From the NCBI RefSeq assembly GCF_030548465.1, contig NZ_JAUOSF010000005.1:186001-250000 (forward strand): a stretch of 64,000 nt of DNA, read 5' to 3'. The notes under the pieces were generated by a model, which worked only from the letters and a program-made list of their open reading frames with translations, had not been told where the DNA came from and made no database searches. The DNA is from Tamlana sp. 2_MG-2023 (lineage in GTDB: Bacteria; Bacteroidota; Bacteroidia; Flavobacteriales; Flavobacteriaceae). Shown here in pieces: positions 30,621 through 39,250 of the stretch (within the stretch, counting starts at the first letter, position 1; every line of letters begins with the position of its first letter). A program made the position numbers and the translations under genes.

Positions 30621-31417
30621 TAGGCATTTAACATTGAAAATATAACGGCAATAATACCAACAATGGCACAATATATGGCAAAATAGATTAGTTTACTTTT
30701 TTTAACCAAAGAAATCATCCAGGTACAAGCAAAAAGTCCCGCAATAAAAGCAGCTACAAACCCAATAGAAAGGGAAGTGAAATTTCCGCTGTCATAAGCT
30801 AAGTCACCACTTAAAATATCTTTAGCAATTTTTCCAAAGATTAACGGCACCACCATTAAAAATGAAAAACGTGCTGCTTTTGTTTTGTCGTTTCCTAATA
30901 ATACTGAAGTTGAAATGGTAGCTCCTGAACGTGAAATTCCAGGAAGCATGGCGATAGCTTGAGAAATTCCAATGATAAAGGCATCTTTAAAAGATACTTT
31001 TTTATCAGTGTTTTTAGCTTTATCGGCAAAATATAATAATACTGCGGTTAAGATAAGCATAAACCCAACAAGCATGATGTTTCCGCCAAATAATTGCTCT
31101 AATTGTTCTTCAAAAAACAAACCAACAATGACTGCTGGAATCATAGAAATGGCAATTTTGGTGATGAATTGTAAATCTTCATTCCATTCAAATTTAAGTG
31201 CGCCTTTAATGAGGTCGAAAATGTCCTTTCTAAAAACTACAAGTGTACTTAAGGCTGTAGCAAAATGCAGTACGACGGTAAACAGTAAACTGCTTTCAGC
31301 TTCAAGGTCGTCACCAAGAATGGCTTTACCTATTTCTAAATGTCCGCTTGAAGATACCGGTAAAAACTCGGTAAGGCCTTGAATGATGCCTAAAATGATT
31401 GCGTCAATAATTTCCAT
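30620..31417 (-). CDS. uppP: Undecaprenyl-diphosphatase UppP
   Basis: A 265-residue multi-spanning inner-membrane BacA/UppP, which recycles undecaprenyl diphosphate to the monophosphate carrier for peptidoglycan and O-antigen synthesis. Signature motifs GIIQGLTEFLPVSSSGHL at the start and MLPGISRSGATIS near residue 150 contain the catalytic residues. ATG start; one-base overlap with truB downstream. Confidence 0.96.
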   Translation of the reverse strand: MEIIDAIILGIIQGLTEFLPVSSSGHLEIGKAILGDDLEAESSLLFTVVLHFATALSTLVVFRKDIFDLIKGALKFEWNEDLQFITKIAISMIPAVIVGLFFEEQLEQLFGGNIMLVGFMLILTAVLLYFADKAKNTDKKVSFKDAFIIGISQAIAMLPGISRSGATISTSVLLGNDKTKAARFSFLMVVPLIFGKIAKDILSGDLAYDSGNFTSLSIGFVAAFIAGLFACTWMISLVKKSKLIYFAIYCAIVGIIAVIFSMLNA

Positions 31418-31502
31418 GGCGCTAAAATATTAAAATACTGCAACATTCAACATGCCTTGCTAAATAATAAAGCGTTATTTTAGAATCCTTATGAAATTGG
31501 TT

Positions 31503-31666
31503 TATACCAATTTGACTGTATAATGTTGTGTTTTTAATTTGAATTATTTTTTGTTCAGATGAAATAGAAAATTCAAGCATAGCCTTAGCTACGGTTTTAT
31601 TTTATACTGAAATATGGGCGAAAAAGAAACTAATTAAATGTGACATTATATGGTTAAATTGGTATT
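31503..31666. mobile_element. MITE-like element with about 24-bp imperfect terminal inverted repeats
   Basis: Left end TATACCAATTTGACTGTATA... (31503-31526) and right end ACATTATATGGTTAAATTGG... (31643-31666) are inverted copies matching at about 20 of 24 positions. The interior has a further inverted pair (TTCAGATGAAATAGAAAA against TTTTATTTTATACTGAA). No coding capacity. The right end contains the ATG of the glycerate kinase gene. A similar string GTTAAATTGGTATTA occurs at 26883. Confidence 0.5.
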
Positions 31667-32777
31667 AGCACCCGATAAATTTAAAAATAGCCTATCTGCT
31701 TTGCAGTTTTGTGAAGCGGTTGAAGCTGGTATAAAAGAGGTTCATCCACAAGCTGAAATAGTAAAACGACCTCTTGCCGATGGTGGAGACGGCACCATTG
31801 AAGTCATTAAATTTTATTTGAATGCTGAATTAATTCGTGTTGAGGTTCATAATCCGTTTTTTGAAAAAATTTCAGCAACTTATTTGTATTCGGAAGATTC
31901 TAAAACTGCTTTTATTGAAATGGCCGAAGCCTCAGGGCTTAAATTATTAAATGAAGCAGCGTTTGATTGTAAAAATGCTACGACTTTTGGAACGGGCGAT
32001 TTAATAGTTAATGCATTAAACCGAGATGTTAAAACCATTATTTTAGGTCTAGGAGGAAGCGCAACCAACGATTGCGGAGTTGGTATGGCAACCGCTTTAG
32101 GTTATCAGTTTTTAGATAAAAAAGGAAAGGAAGTAAAGCCTATTGGAGCGAATTTATCACAAATTAAAACGATTGACGTTTCTAAAGTTCATCCAAAATT
32201 GAAGACTGTAAACTTTCAAATTGCTTGTGATGTTGATAATCCTTTATACGGTGAAAACGGTTCGGTTTACACTTATGCGAAGCAAAAAGGGGCTTCCGAA
32301 TTAGATATGGAAATGTTAGAACACGGTTTGGTTGGTTTCTCCAAAGTATTAGAACAGACTTTTGAAATTGGTATACTTTCTGTAAAAGGAGCAGGAGCAG
32401 CAGGAGGTATGGGTGTGGCTTCAAAAGTATTTTTAAATGGCGAATTGAAATCGGGTATTCAGCTGGTAAAAGATTTAGCGAATTTTGATCAATCGATAAA
32501 AGATGCCGATTAGATTATTACCGGTGAGGGTAAACTAGATTCTCAAACTTTATCGGGAAAGACGATTCGTGGCGTGCTGCATTCCGCGAAAGCGAAAAAC
32601 ATAAAAGTCGCTGCTTTTTGTGGTACTATAGATTTAGAGGCTTCAATATTAAAAGACTTCGGAATTAACTATAGTGATACGGTTTTAAAGCATGCTAAAG
32701 ATTTAAACGATGCGATGCATCAAAGTTTTGAACACGTAAAAACGATGGCTAAATGTTTTGCTAAAAATGTACTGTGA
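31650..32777 (+). pseudogene. Glycerate kinase interrupted by an in-frame amber codon
   Basis: The frame encodes a GlxK/GarK-type glycerate 2-kinase (MVKLVLAPDKFKNSLSA, RPLADGGDGTIEV, LGLGGSATNDCGVGMA). A TAG at 32511-32513 stops it after 287 codons, but the same frame continues with IITGEGKLDSQTLSGKTIRG and the rest of the C-terminal domain to 32777. Total about 375 codons equals the normal family length. The TAG sits one or two residues before the conserved ITGEG motif, where homologues usually have a hydrophobic residue such as Leu, so a single base change explains it. Either a recent pseudogene, a sequencing error, or suppression. Confidence 0.85.
32581..32594 (-). repeat. Over-represented GC-rich 14-mer, copy 2
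   Basis: ATTCCGCGAAAGCG on the plus strand is the reverse complement of CGCTTTCGCGGAAT, 13 of 14 positions of CGCTTYCGCGGAAA, inside the 3' part of the glycerate kinase frame. Confidence 0.5.
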
Positions 32778-32788
32778 ATTACAGAAAT

Positions 32789-33043
32789 TTACTTTTTATC
32801 TGGGTTTAATAGTATGGCATAAATTTGAATACCAAACCCAATAAGCACTAAAGTTGGCGCTAAACGTATGCGTCTCCAACTGAAAATTTCTGGGTTAAAA
32901 ACGTTGGGGTCGTCGCTTCCGCCACCAGACATTAAAATAAAACCTAGAGCAATAACGGCTAAACCGATAAACATGAATTTATAGTTTTTCTTTCCGAAGA
33001 TAAAACTCGGTTTTGCTGCTTCTTTTCGTTTTTGTTCTCCCAT
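32789..33043 (-). CDS. DUF3098 membrane protein
   Basis: An 84-residue protein with two membrane segments (FMFIGLAVIALGFILMSGG and LAPTLVLIGFGIQIYAILL) joined by a short DDPNVFNPEIFSWRRI loop, the pattern of DUF3098. In Bacteroidota this gene normally lies between ftsX and uppP, as it does here apart from the inserted glycerate kinase. 78 bp after ftsX on the same strand. Role unknown, presumably envelope or division related. Confidence 0.85.
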   Translation of the reverse strand: MGEQKRKEAAKPSFIFGKKNYKFMFIGLAVIALGFILMSGGGSDDPNVFNPEIFSWRRIRLAPTLVLIGFGIQIYAILLNPDKK

Positions 33044-33121
33044 AATTAAAATACTGAGGCAATTATTTTCGCAAAGTAAAAGATTTATTTAAAAATATCC
33101 TGTTAATGGCTTTCTAAATTA

Positions 33122-34000
33122 TTAGTAATACAACTGATCTGTTTTTAAATTTAAAAAACGTTGCGTTGCAAAATGTGTGCTTATCCAAGTGATGATAATG
33201 CCTAAGCCAAAAATTAAAGTAAAAAGTAAACCGACATGAATAGGTTGCCCTAAAAGGTTTAATTCTAAGAACGTTTTGTTTAAGTAATATAAGACGATGG
33301 CCATACCAATAAGCGCTAAAACAGCGCCAATAATGCCAAGTTTTACACTTTGCAGCACAAATGGGCGTCTAATAAACTGTTTGGTAGCACCTACCATTTG
33401 CATGGTTTTAATGGTAAATCGCTTGGAATAAACGGCTAAACGTATCGAGCTGTTTATAAGTAAAACCGCAATTAACGTGAATATAGAACTGATGATAAGC
33501 ACCCAGAAACTGATTTTTTTAACGTTATCGTTCATTAAATTAACCAAGTCATTATCGTAAGTCACTTCCTCAACAAAATTTTTAGTTAAGGCTTCAGTTG
33601 AAATTTTTTCAAGGTGTTCGGAAGTTACGTAATCTGCTTTTAAATGCACATCAATAGAATTCTGTAAAGGGTTATAACCCACAAAATCCATAAAGTCTTC
33701 ACCATTTTCTGCTTTCATGAATTCGGCAGCTTGATCTTTAGAGACGTATTCGGTCGATTTTACGTAATCGGCCATGGCTAAACTTTTTTCAAGTTGCTTG
33801 GTTTCTACTTCTTTCGCCGTGTCTTTTAAATAAATAGTCACAACCACTTGTTCTTTAAAATGATCGGATACTTTTTTAGCGTTAAGAATTAACAAACCTA
33901 GTAATCCCAACAAAAATAAAACCAGTGCAATACTTAGCACTACAGAGAAATAAGAGGAGATAAGTCTGCGTTTTTGGTGCTTTTCAAAGGATGAACTCAT
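33122..34000 (-). CDS. ftsX: Cell division protein FtsX
   Basis: A 292-residue inner-membrane protein with the FtsX layout: an N-terminal membrane helix (LSIALVLFLLGLLGLLIL), a periplasmic FtsX-ECD region (about 50-165), then three helices with the MacB/FtsX permease signature. It would work with the ATPase FtsE to control peptidoglycan hydrolases at division; ftsE is not in this window. ATG start. Confidence 0.92.
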   Translation of the reverse strand: MSSSFEKHQKRRLISSYFSVVLSIALVLFLLGLLGLLILNAKKVSDHFKEQVVVTIYLKDTAKEVETKQLEKSLAMADYVKSTEYVSKDQAAEFMKAENGEDFMDFVGYNPLQNSIDVHLKADYVTSEHLEKISTEALTKNFVEEVTYDNDLVNLMNDNVKKISFWVLIISSIFTLIAVLLINSSIRLAVYSKRFTIKTMQMVGATKQFIRRPFVLQSVKLGIIGAVLALIGMAIVLYYLNKTFLELNLLGQPIHVGLLFTLIFGLGIIITWISTHFATQRFLNLKTDQLYY

Positions 34001-34162
34001 AAAAAATTTTGGATTAACGAGGTAAAAATACTAAAGTAATTTTAGAAAACTTCAAAAGGTTTTAAGTCTTTATGGTTTCTGGCTAAATTGCAGTGATGCG
34101 TTCTTAAGAATCACAGTGATTATAGAAACTCAAATAAATAGATTTTGTTGTGAAATGAAAGC

Positions 34163-35083
34163 TTAGTTTACGGCTTTTTTTGACTTTTTACTAATGAGAT
34201 ACACCCCAACAATAACCAACAAGCAGGACATGATTTTAATGGTATTGATATCTTCGCTATACGTGTTGTCGTTTAGGAAATAGCTTAGCATCAAGACAAT
34301 GGCAAAACTCACCGCGGGTTGAATGTAAGTATAACTGCCCGCAACCGATGGTGAAACCTGTCGAAGCGCGTAAATATTAAATAAAAAGGTTAAAAACGTG
34401 GTAAAAACAATCACATAGGCAACCGTTAACCAGGTGTTCAGGTTAAATAACTCATAGTCTGTATTAAATATGGCATCATTCAAGCCCACAGGAATTACAA
34501 ACAATAATCCGAATAAAAATACCCAGCTAATTATGGTGATAAAGTGGTACTTTTTCATAAGCGGTTTTACCACCACTTGGTAAAGCGAAAAGAAAACCAC
34601 ATTAAGGAAAACAAACAAATTACCTAAAAAACTAGAGGTGCCTTCTGCCACATGGCCGTACCAAACTAAGCCAACGGCTCCAACAGCACCAAGGCTTAAA
34701 CCAATGAGTTTATTGGTGCTTGTTTTTTCTTTTAAGAAAATCATACTTAAAATAAAGACCACGGTAGGAGAGGAGGTCATGATAATTGAGGTGTCTACTG
34801 GCGAAGTCAAACTCAAACCTTCAAAGAAAAAGAGCTGGTTGCAGGAGGCTCCAAAGAGTCCACAAAGCACTAAACGCAAGAAATCCTTTTTCTCTACCTT
34901 TTCTTTAATAAACATCTTGATAAACCAGAATAAAAGACCAGCACCTACAACGCGAAACAAAACAAAAGGTCTCGGGTCTAGCTTTTCAGGCATAATACCT
35001 TTAGCTATAAAATGATTGGCAGCATATATCACATGCGTTCCAAATAAGGCCAGGTGGGCTTTTATAATGTTACTTTTTACCAA
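34163..35083 (-). CDS. DMT-family EamA transporter
   Basis: A 306-residue inner-membrane protein with about ten hydrophobic segments in two repeated EamA halves (HLALFGTHVIYAANHFIAKG; FLNVVFFSLYQVVVKPLMKK). It belongs to the drug/metabolite transporter superfamily; the substrate cannot be told. The frame has no ATG between the upstream stop and TTG at 35083, which I take as the start. A TACTTTTG box lies about 40 bp upstream. Confidence 0.88.
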   Translation of the reverse strand: MVKSNIIKAHLALFGTHVIYAANHFIAKGIMPEKLDPRPFVLFRVVGAGLLFWFIKMFIKEKVEKKDFLRLVLCGLFGASCNQLFFFEGLSLTSPVDTSIIMTSSPTVVFILSMIFLKEKTSTNKLIGLSLGAVGAVGLVWYGHVAEGTSSFLGNLFVFLNVVFFSLYQVVVKPLMKKYHFITIISWVFLFGLLFVIPVGLNDAIFNTDYELFNLNTWLTVAYVIVFTTFLTFLFNIYALRQVSPSVAGSYTYIQPAVSFAIVLMLSYFLNDNTYSEDINTIKIMSCLLVIVGVYLISKKSKKAVN

Positions 35084-35118
35084 GGAATTTAGGTTTTTTT
35101 ATCACGTTAAATCTGCGG

Positions 35119-35126
35119 CAAAAGTA
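35119..35126 (-). promoter_or_regulatory. Predicted -7 element for the EamA transporter
   Basis: TACTTTTG on the minus strand, about 36 bp before the start codon, with a possible TTG further upstream at suboptimal spacing. Confidence 0.45.
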
Positions 35127-35197
35127 ATTGTATTTTATGGCAATCGTTTAGAAATTCATTTTTTATGCTTTAGGTCGTCCTTTTTCTAATTAAAACG

Positions 35198-35205
35198 TAA
35201 ATTTG
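35198..35205 (+). promoter_or_regulatory. Predicted -7 element for leuS
   Basis: TAAATTTG fits TAnnTTTG and gives a short leader of about 15-20 nt. It overlaps the TTG at 35203 that could otherwise be read as an upstream leuS start, which argues for the ATG at 35224 or 35230. Confidence 0.5.
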
Positions 35206-35229
35206 CAACTTCTTAAAATAAGGATGATA

Positions 35230-38200
35230 ATGACCTATAATTTCAACGAGATAGATGCCAAGTGGCAAAAATATTGGGCCGAGAACCAAACTTTTAAAGC
35301 GGTAAACAACAGTAAAAAACCAAAATACTATGTTTTGGATATGTTTCCTTACCCGAGTGGTGCGGGCTTACACGTTGGGCATCCTTTAGGTTATATTGCT
35401 TCCGATATTTATGCGCGTTACAAGCGTCATCAAGGCTTTAATGTCTTGCATCCACAGGGCTATGATAGTTTTGGTTTGCCTGCTGAGCAGTATGCGATTC
35501 AAACGGGGCAACACCCAGCGCTTACTACAGCAGAAAATATTAAAACCTACCGCCGACAGTTAGACCAAATTGGTTTTTCATTCGATTGGTCGCGTGAGGT
35601 GAGAACATCAGATCCGAGTTATTATAAATGGACGCAGTGGATTTTCATTCAATTGTTCAATTCATGGTTTAATAACAATACCAGTAAAGCTGAAGAAATC
35701 ACTGAGTTAGAAAAAATATTTGCTTCGGAAGGGAATGCAAATGTAAACGCAGTTTGTGATGACAACATTGAAGTGTTTTCTGCTGAAGAATGGAATGGAT
35801 ATACTTCAGAAAAACAACAAAAAATATTATTACAATACCGTTTAACTTATTTAGCAGAAACTGAAGTAAACTGGTGCCCTGCATTAGGAACGGTTTTAGC
35901 AAATGATGAAATCGTAAATGGTGTTTCAGAACGTGGTGGACACACCGTTGTTCGTAAAAAAATGACCCAATGGAGCATGCGAATTTCAGCTTATGCCGAG
36001 CGTTTGTTACAAGGTTTAGATACCATTGATTGGACAGATTCTTTAAAGGAAAGTCAGCGTAACTGGATTGGAAAATCGGTTGGAGCTTCGGTGACCTTTA
36101 ATGTCATTGCGAGTGAAACGAAGCAATCTCACGTTATAGACGTATTCACAACCCGCCCTGATACTATTTTTGGAGTAAGTTTTATGACTTTAGCTCCAGA
36201 GCACGATTTAGTGTCTCAAATAACAACTCCAGAGCAAAAAGCAGACGTTGAAGCTTATATTTTAGCAACCGCAAAACGTAGCGAACGCGATAGAATGGCC
36301 GATGTAAAAACCATTTCAGGTGCTTTTACTGGTGCTTACGCGGAACACCCTTTTACTAAAGAACCTATTCCTGTTTGGATTGGTGATTATGTTTTAGCAG
36401 GCTACGGTACAGGAGCAGTAATGTCGGTACCTTGTGGAGATCAACGTGATTACGATTTTGCGAAGCATTTTAATATTCCGATTATAAACATTTTTAGCCC
36501 CCTATCCCCCAAAGGGGGAACCAAGAACTCGGACGATTTAATTGCCGCTGAGGCTTTTACTGAAAAAGACGGGTTTACTCTAAAAAACTCTGGTTTCTTA
36601 GACGGCATGAACTATAAAAAAGCAACAAAACGTGCTATTTACGAATTGGAGCAATTAGGTTTTGGCGAAGGGAAAACCAATTACCGTTTACGTGATGCCG
36701 TATTTTCGCGTCAGCGTTATTGGGGAGAGCCATTCCCGGTTTATTACGTTGATGGGATGCCACAAATGATTGCTGCCGAACATTTACCAATCAGACTTCC
36801 AGAAGTTGAAAAATATTTACCAACCGAAACAGGTGAGCCACCTTTAGGAAACGCTACTGTTTGGGCTTGGGATACTACTAAAAACGAAGTGGTTTCTAAC
36901 GATTTAATTGATGATAAAACCGTTTTTGCCCTCGAATTAAACACTATGCCAGGTTGGGCAGGAAGTTCTTGGTATTTTAACCGTTACATGGATTCTACCA
37001 ACGAAAATGAATTTGCTAGTCAGGAGGCGTTAAACTACTGGAAGGATGTAGATTTATACATTGGAGGTAGTGAGCATGCTACTGGACACTTGCTATATTC
37101 TCGTTTTTGGCAAAAATTCTTATTCGATAAAGGCGTTGTGCCTGTTGATGAGTTTGCTAAAAAACTGATTAACCAAGGGATGATTTTAGGAACAAGTGCT
37201 TTTGTTTATCGTGTGGATATAGTTTTGCAACTGCAGGATTTTAAGTGGACAGAAGATAAGACAGAAAGTCCTTATCTTGAGTTACACTCTAACAAGGTGT
37301 TTATCTCTTACAATTTAGTTAAGCCGTTTTTAGACAAAACTGAAAATGTAATCATTGAAGATAAAATATTAGAAAAAAAAATAATTGAAATAATATCACC
37401 CAAACTAAAAGATAAATTCAAAAAAGCCCTAAAAGAAACAGGAAAAGAATTATCTATTAAGGTTTCCAATCTTATTTCACCTATCCATGCCGATGTTTCT
37501 TTTGTAAATGCCTCAGATGAGTTGGATATAGATGCCTTCAAAAACTGGCGAAAGGAATTTAAAGATGCCGAATTCATTTTAGAAAACGGCGTTTATAAAG
37601 TAGGTCGCGATGTTGAAAAAATGTCGAAATCGAAATACAACGTGGTGAATCCAGATGATATTGTTGCCGATTACGGTGCTGATAGTTTACGTTTATATGA
37701 AATGTTTCTTGGGCCGTTAGAGCAATACAAACCTTGGAATACTGCAGGTATAACAGGTGTACATAACTTTCTTAAAAAACTTTGGAAGTTGTATGTAGAC
37801 GATAATGGCATAAAAGTAAACGATGCTGAAGCTTCGAAAGATGCTTTAAAAACCTTGCATAAAACCATAAAGAAAGTTCAAGAAGATATTGAAAACTTTT
37901 CGTTTAACACATCGGTATCAACATTTATGATTGCTGTTAACGAATTAACAACTCAGAAATGTACAAGTAAAGACGTGCTTGAACCATTATTGGTTTTAAT
38001 TTCGCCGTATGCACCACATATTGCAGAAGAATTGTGGAGTTTGATGGGGAATGAGGAGTCGATTTCAACAGCGGCTTTCCCAGAGTTTGATGCGAGCCAC
38101 TTGGTTGAAAGTGCTAAAAACTATCCGATTTCGTTTAACGGAAAAATGCGTTTCACATTAGAATTGCCATTAGACATGAGTAAGGAAGCTATTGAAACCA

Positions 38201-38298
38201 CGGTTTTAGCTCACGAAAAAACACAAGAGCAATTACAGGGCAGAACACCTAAAAAGGTGATTGTGGTACCTGGTAAAATTGTGAATATTGTAGGGTAG
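35230..38298 (+). CDS. leuS: Leucine--tRNA ligase with repeat-derived and extra insertions
   Basis: A class Ia aminoacyl-tRNA synthetase charging tRNA-Leu. The HIGH-type motif HVGHP is at about residue 48 and KMSKS at about 797; the editing domain contains TTRPDTIFG and YGTGAVMSVPCGDQRDYDFA. I start at the ATG at 35230 (MTYNFNEIDAKWQKYW); an in-frame ATG at 35224 is equally usable. About 1022 residues is long even for a flavobacterial LeuRS. Two short segments are encoded by dispersed DNA repeats: VIASETKQSH near residue 292 and SPLSPKGGTK near residue 423. The leucine-specific region before KMSKS (about 665-750) is enlarged and Lys-rich. Confidence 0.95.
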   Translation: MTYNFNEIDAKWQKYWAENQTFKAVNNSKKPKYYVLDMFPYPSGAGLHVGHPLGYIASDIYARYKRHQGFNVLHPQGYDSFGLPAEQYAIQTGQHPALTTAENIKTYRRQLDQIGFSFDWSREVRTSDPSYYKWTQWIFIQLFNSWFNNNTSKAEEITELEKIFASEGNANVNAVCDDNIEVFSAEEWNGYTSEKQQKILLQYRLTYLAETEVNWCPALGTVLANDEIVNGVSERGGHTVVRKKMTQWSMRISAYAERLLQGLDTIDWTDSLKESQRNWIGKSVGASVTFNVIASETKQSHVIDVFTTRPDTIFGVSFMTLAPEHDLVSQITTPEQKADVEAYILATAKRSERDRMADVKTISGAFTGAYAEHPFTKEPIPVWIGDYVLAGYGTGAVMSVPCGDQRDYDFAKHFNIPIINIFSPLSPKGGTKNSDDLIAAEAFTEKDGFTLKNSGFLDGMNYKKATKRAIYELEQLGFGEGKTNYRLRDAVFSRQRYWGEPFPVYYVDGMPQMIAAEHLPIRLPEVEKYLPTETGEPPLGNATVWAWDTTKNEVVSNDLIDDKTVFALELNTMPGWAGSSWYFNRYMDSTNENEFASQEALNYWKDVDLYIGGSEHATGHLLYSRFWQKFLFDKGVVPVDEFAKKLINQGMILGTSAFVYRVDIVLQLQDFKWTEDKTESPYLELHSNKVFISYNLVKPFLDKTENVIIEDKILEKKIIEIISPKLKDKFKKALKETGKELSIKVSNLISPIHADVSFVNASDELDIDAFKNWRKEFKDAEFILENGVYKVGRDVEKMSKSKYNVVNPDDIVADYGADSLRLYEMFLGPLEQYKPWNTAGITGVHNFLKKLWKLYVDDNGIKVNDAEASKDALKTLHKTIKKVQEDIENFSFNTSVSTFMIAVNELTTQKCTSKDVLEPLLVLISPYAPHIAEELWSLMGNEESISTAAFPEFDASHLVESAKNYPISFNGKMRFTLELPLDMSKEAIETTVLAHEKTQEQLQGRTPKKVIVVPGKIVNIVG
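36103..36131. repeat. Dispersed repeat fragment inside leuS (in frame)
   Basis: GTCATTGCGAGTGAAACGAA followed by GCAATCTCA lies within the leuS editing domain and is read as VIASETKQSH. It resembles one half of common flavobacterial intergenic palindromes and the element at 1137. Confidence 0.65.
36496..36525. repeat. Short palindromic repeat inside leuS (in frame)
   Basis: CCCCCTATCCCCCAAAGGGG followed by GAACC has a CCCCC/GGGGG hairpin and very unusual composition for this gene. It is read in frame as SPLSPKGGTK, between the conserved IPIINIF and the following LIAAEAFTEKDGF. Confidence 0.65.
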
Positions 38299-38403
38299 GA
38301 ATTGAAGTTGAAAATTAAAAATTAAAAGTTAAAAGTGAAATGTTGAAAAGTTAAACGCTCTTGCTTAGCACTTCCTTATTTTAATTTTTAATCTTGAATA
38401 AAC

Positions 38404-38440
38404 AAACCCGAGGTCGATTGGCTTCGGGTTTGTCGTTTTT
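38404..38440 (+). terminator. Terminator after leuS
   Basis: AAACCCGA (38404-38411) pairs with TCGGGTTT (38424-38431), followed by GTCGTTTTT. It lies between leuS and the convergent OMP gene. Confidence 0.65.
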
Positions 38441-38445
38441 ATACA

Positions 38446-38997
38446 TTAAAAGAAGTAGCCCACAGAAAGTTGGAATACACCAATTGTATTTTTGTCATCA
38501 ATATCATTGAGGTTATACATACTTGTTAGTCCGAAATTGTATCGTGCTCCAAAATGAAGTCCGTTATCCAATTTATACCCTACACCTGTAGCTAAACTTA
38601 AATTAACATTATCGTAGGCGTCTCTTACATCAAGATCTTCAGTTTTAGCGGAAAGTAAAAATCCTATTTGTGGTCCTGCTTCAAGACTTAGTCCTTTTGT
38701 GACATAATATTTAGCTATTATTGGGATGTCGAGGTAATTTAAAGCAGTGATGTTATCTTCAAAACTATAACCTGCTCCAGAAAACAGGATTTCAGGTTGC
38801 ACTGAGAATTTTTCGGAAATTGGGATTTCTAACATCCCACCCACGTGAAAAGCGGTAACCATGTCAGATTTCAGGGTGTTGTCTCCCGTAATTGTTGCGA
38901 AATTGAGTCCGCCCTTAATCCCAAATTGAAAGTCTTGAGCATGGAGGTTTACAGTTCCAAAAAGGACGACTGCGATCACTAGTAATAGTTTTTTCAT
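38446..38997 (-). CDS. Outer-membrane beta-barrel protein (PorT-like fold)
   Basis: A 183-residue protein with a signal peptide (ending NLHAQ) and an eight-strand-type barrel: FGIKGGLNFATITGD, FHVGGMLEIPISEKFSVQPEILFSG, a Tyr-rich strand and a final FQLSVGYFF with terminal Phe. It fits the general outer-membrane beta-barrel family of Bacteroidota. Function cannot be told from sequence. ATG start. Confidence 0.85.
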   Translation of the reverse strand: MKKLLLVIAVVLFGTVNLHAQDFQFGIKGGLNFATITGDNTLKSDMVTAFHVGGMLEIPISEKFSVQPEILFSGAGYSFEDNITALNYLDIPIIAKYYVTKGLSLEAGPQIGFLLSAKTEDLDVRDAYDNVNLSLATGVGYKLDNGLHFGARYNFGLTSMYNLNDIDDKNTIGVFQLSVGYFF

Positions 38998-39164
38998 AAT
39001 ATAAAGTTTGATTTAATTTGATTCAAAGCAAGGTCTTTTTTTGAAGTTGCTATTTCTGTTTAGTATAGTTTTAACCTTTTTAACTAACTTTAAGATACGT
39101 TTGTATTTTGTGCGTTATGAGGGTTTTATGGTTTTAGTTGTGTGATTAATATGTAACGTGTTTT

Positions 39165-39250
39165 GCGTTAAGGATAGTAGTGGAAATCCTTTTTAAAACC
39201 AGAGTTTTAAAAAGATTGCAACGGATAGCCTGACCCTTGTGGTAACGCCC
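39165..39250 (+). ncRNA. Candidate structured RNA/repeat element, copy 2
   Basis: Opens GCGTTAAGGATAGTAGTGG and closes GCAACGGATAGCCTGACCC then GGTAACGCCC; the ends pair (GCGTTA/TAACGC). A long internal stem TTTTTAAAAC-CAGA-GTTTTAAAAA is extended by AATC/GATT. It lies in an otherwise gene-free 486-bp region between the OMP gene and ald. Same element type as 10857-10945. Confidence 0.45.

Noticed and set aside
32574-32777. A separate 67-codon gene after the glycerate kinase.
   Set aside because: It is in the same frame as the glycerate kinase and encodes its conserved C-terminal part, so it is the tail of the interrupted gene.
34100-34140. Operator-like AATCACAGTGATT palindrome before ftsX.
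   Set aside because: Short palindrome seen once, with no promoter or second copy; consistent with chance.
35203-35229. TTG at 35203 as the leuS start.
   Set aside because: It overlaps a good -7 promoter box; the ATGs at 35224 and 35230 fit the family N-terminus.
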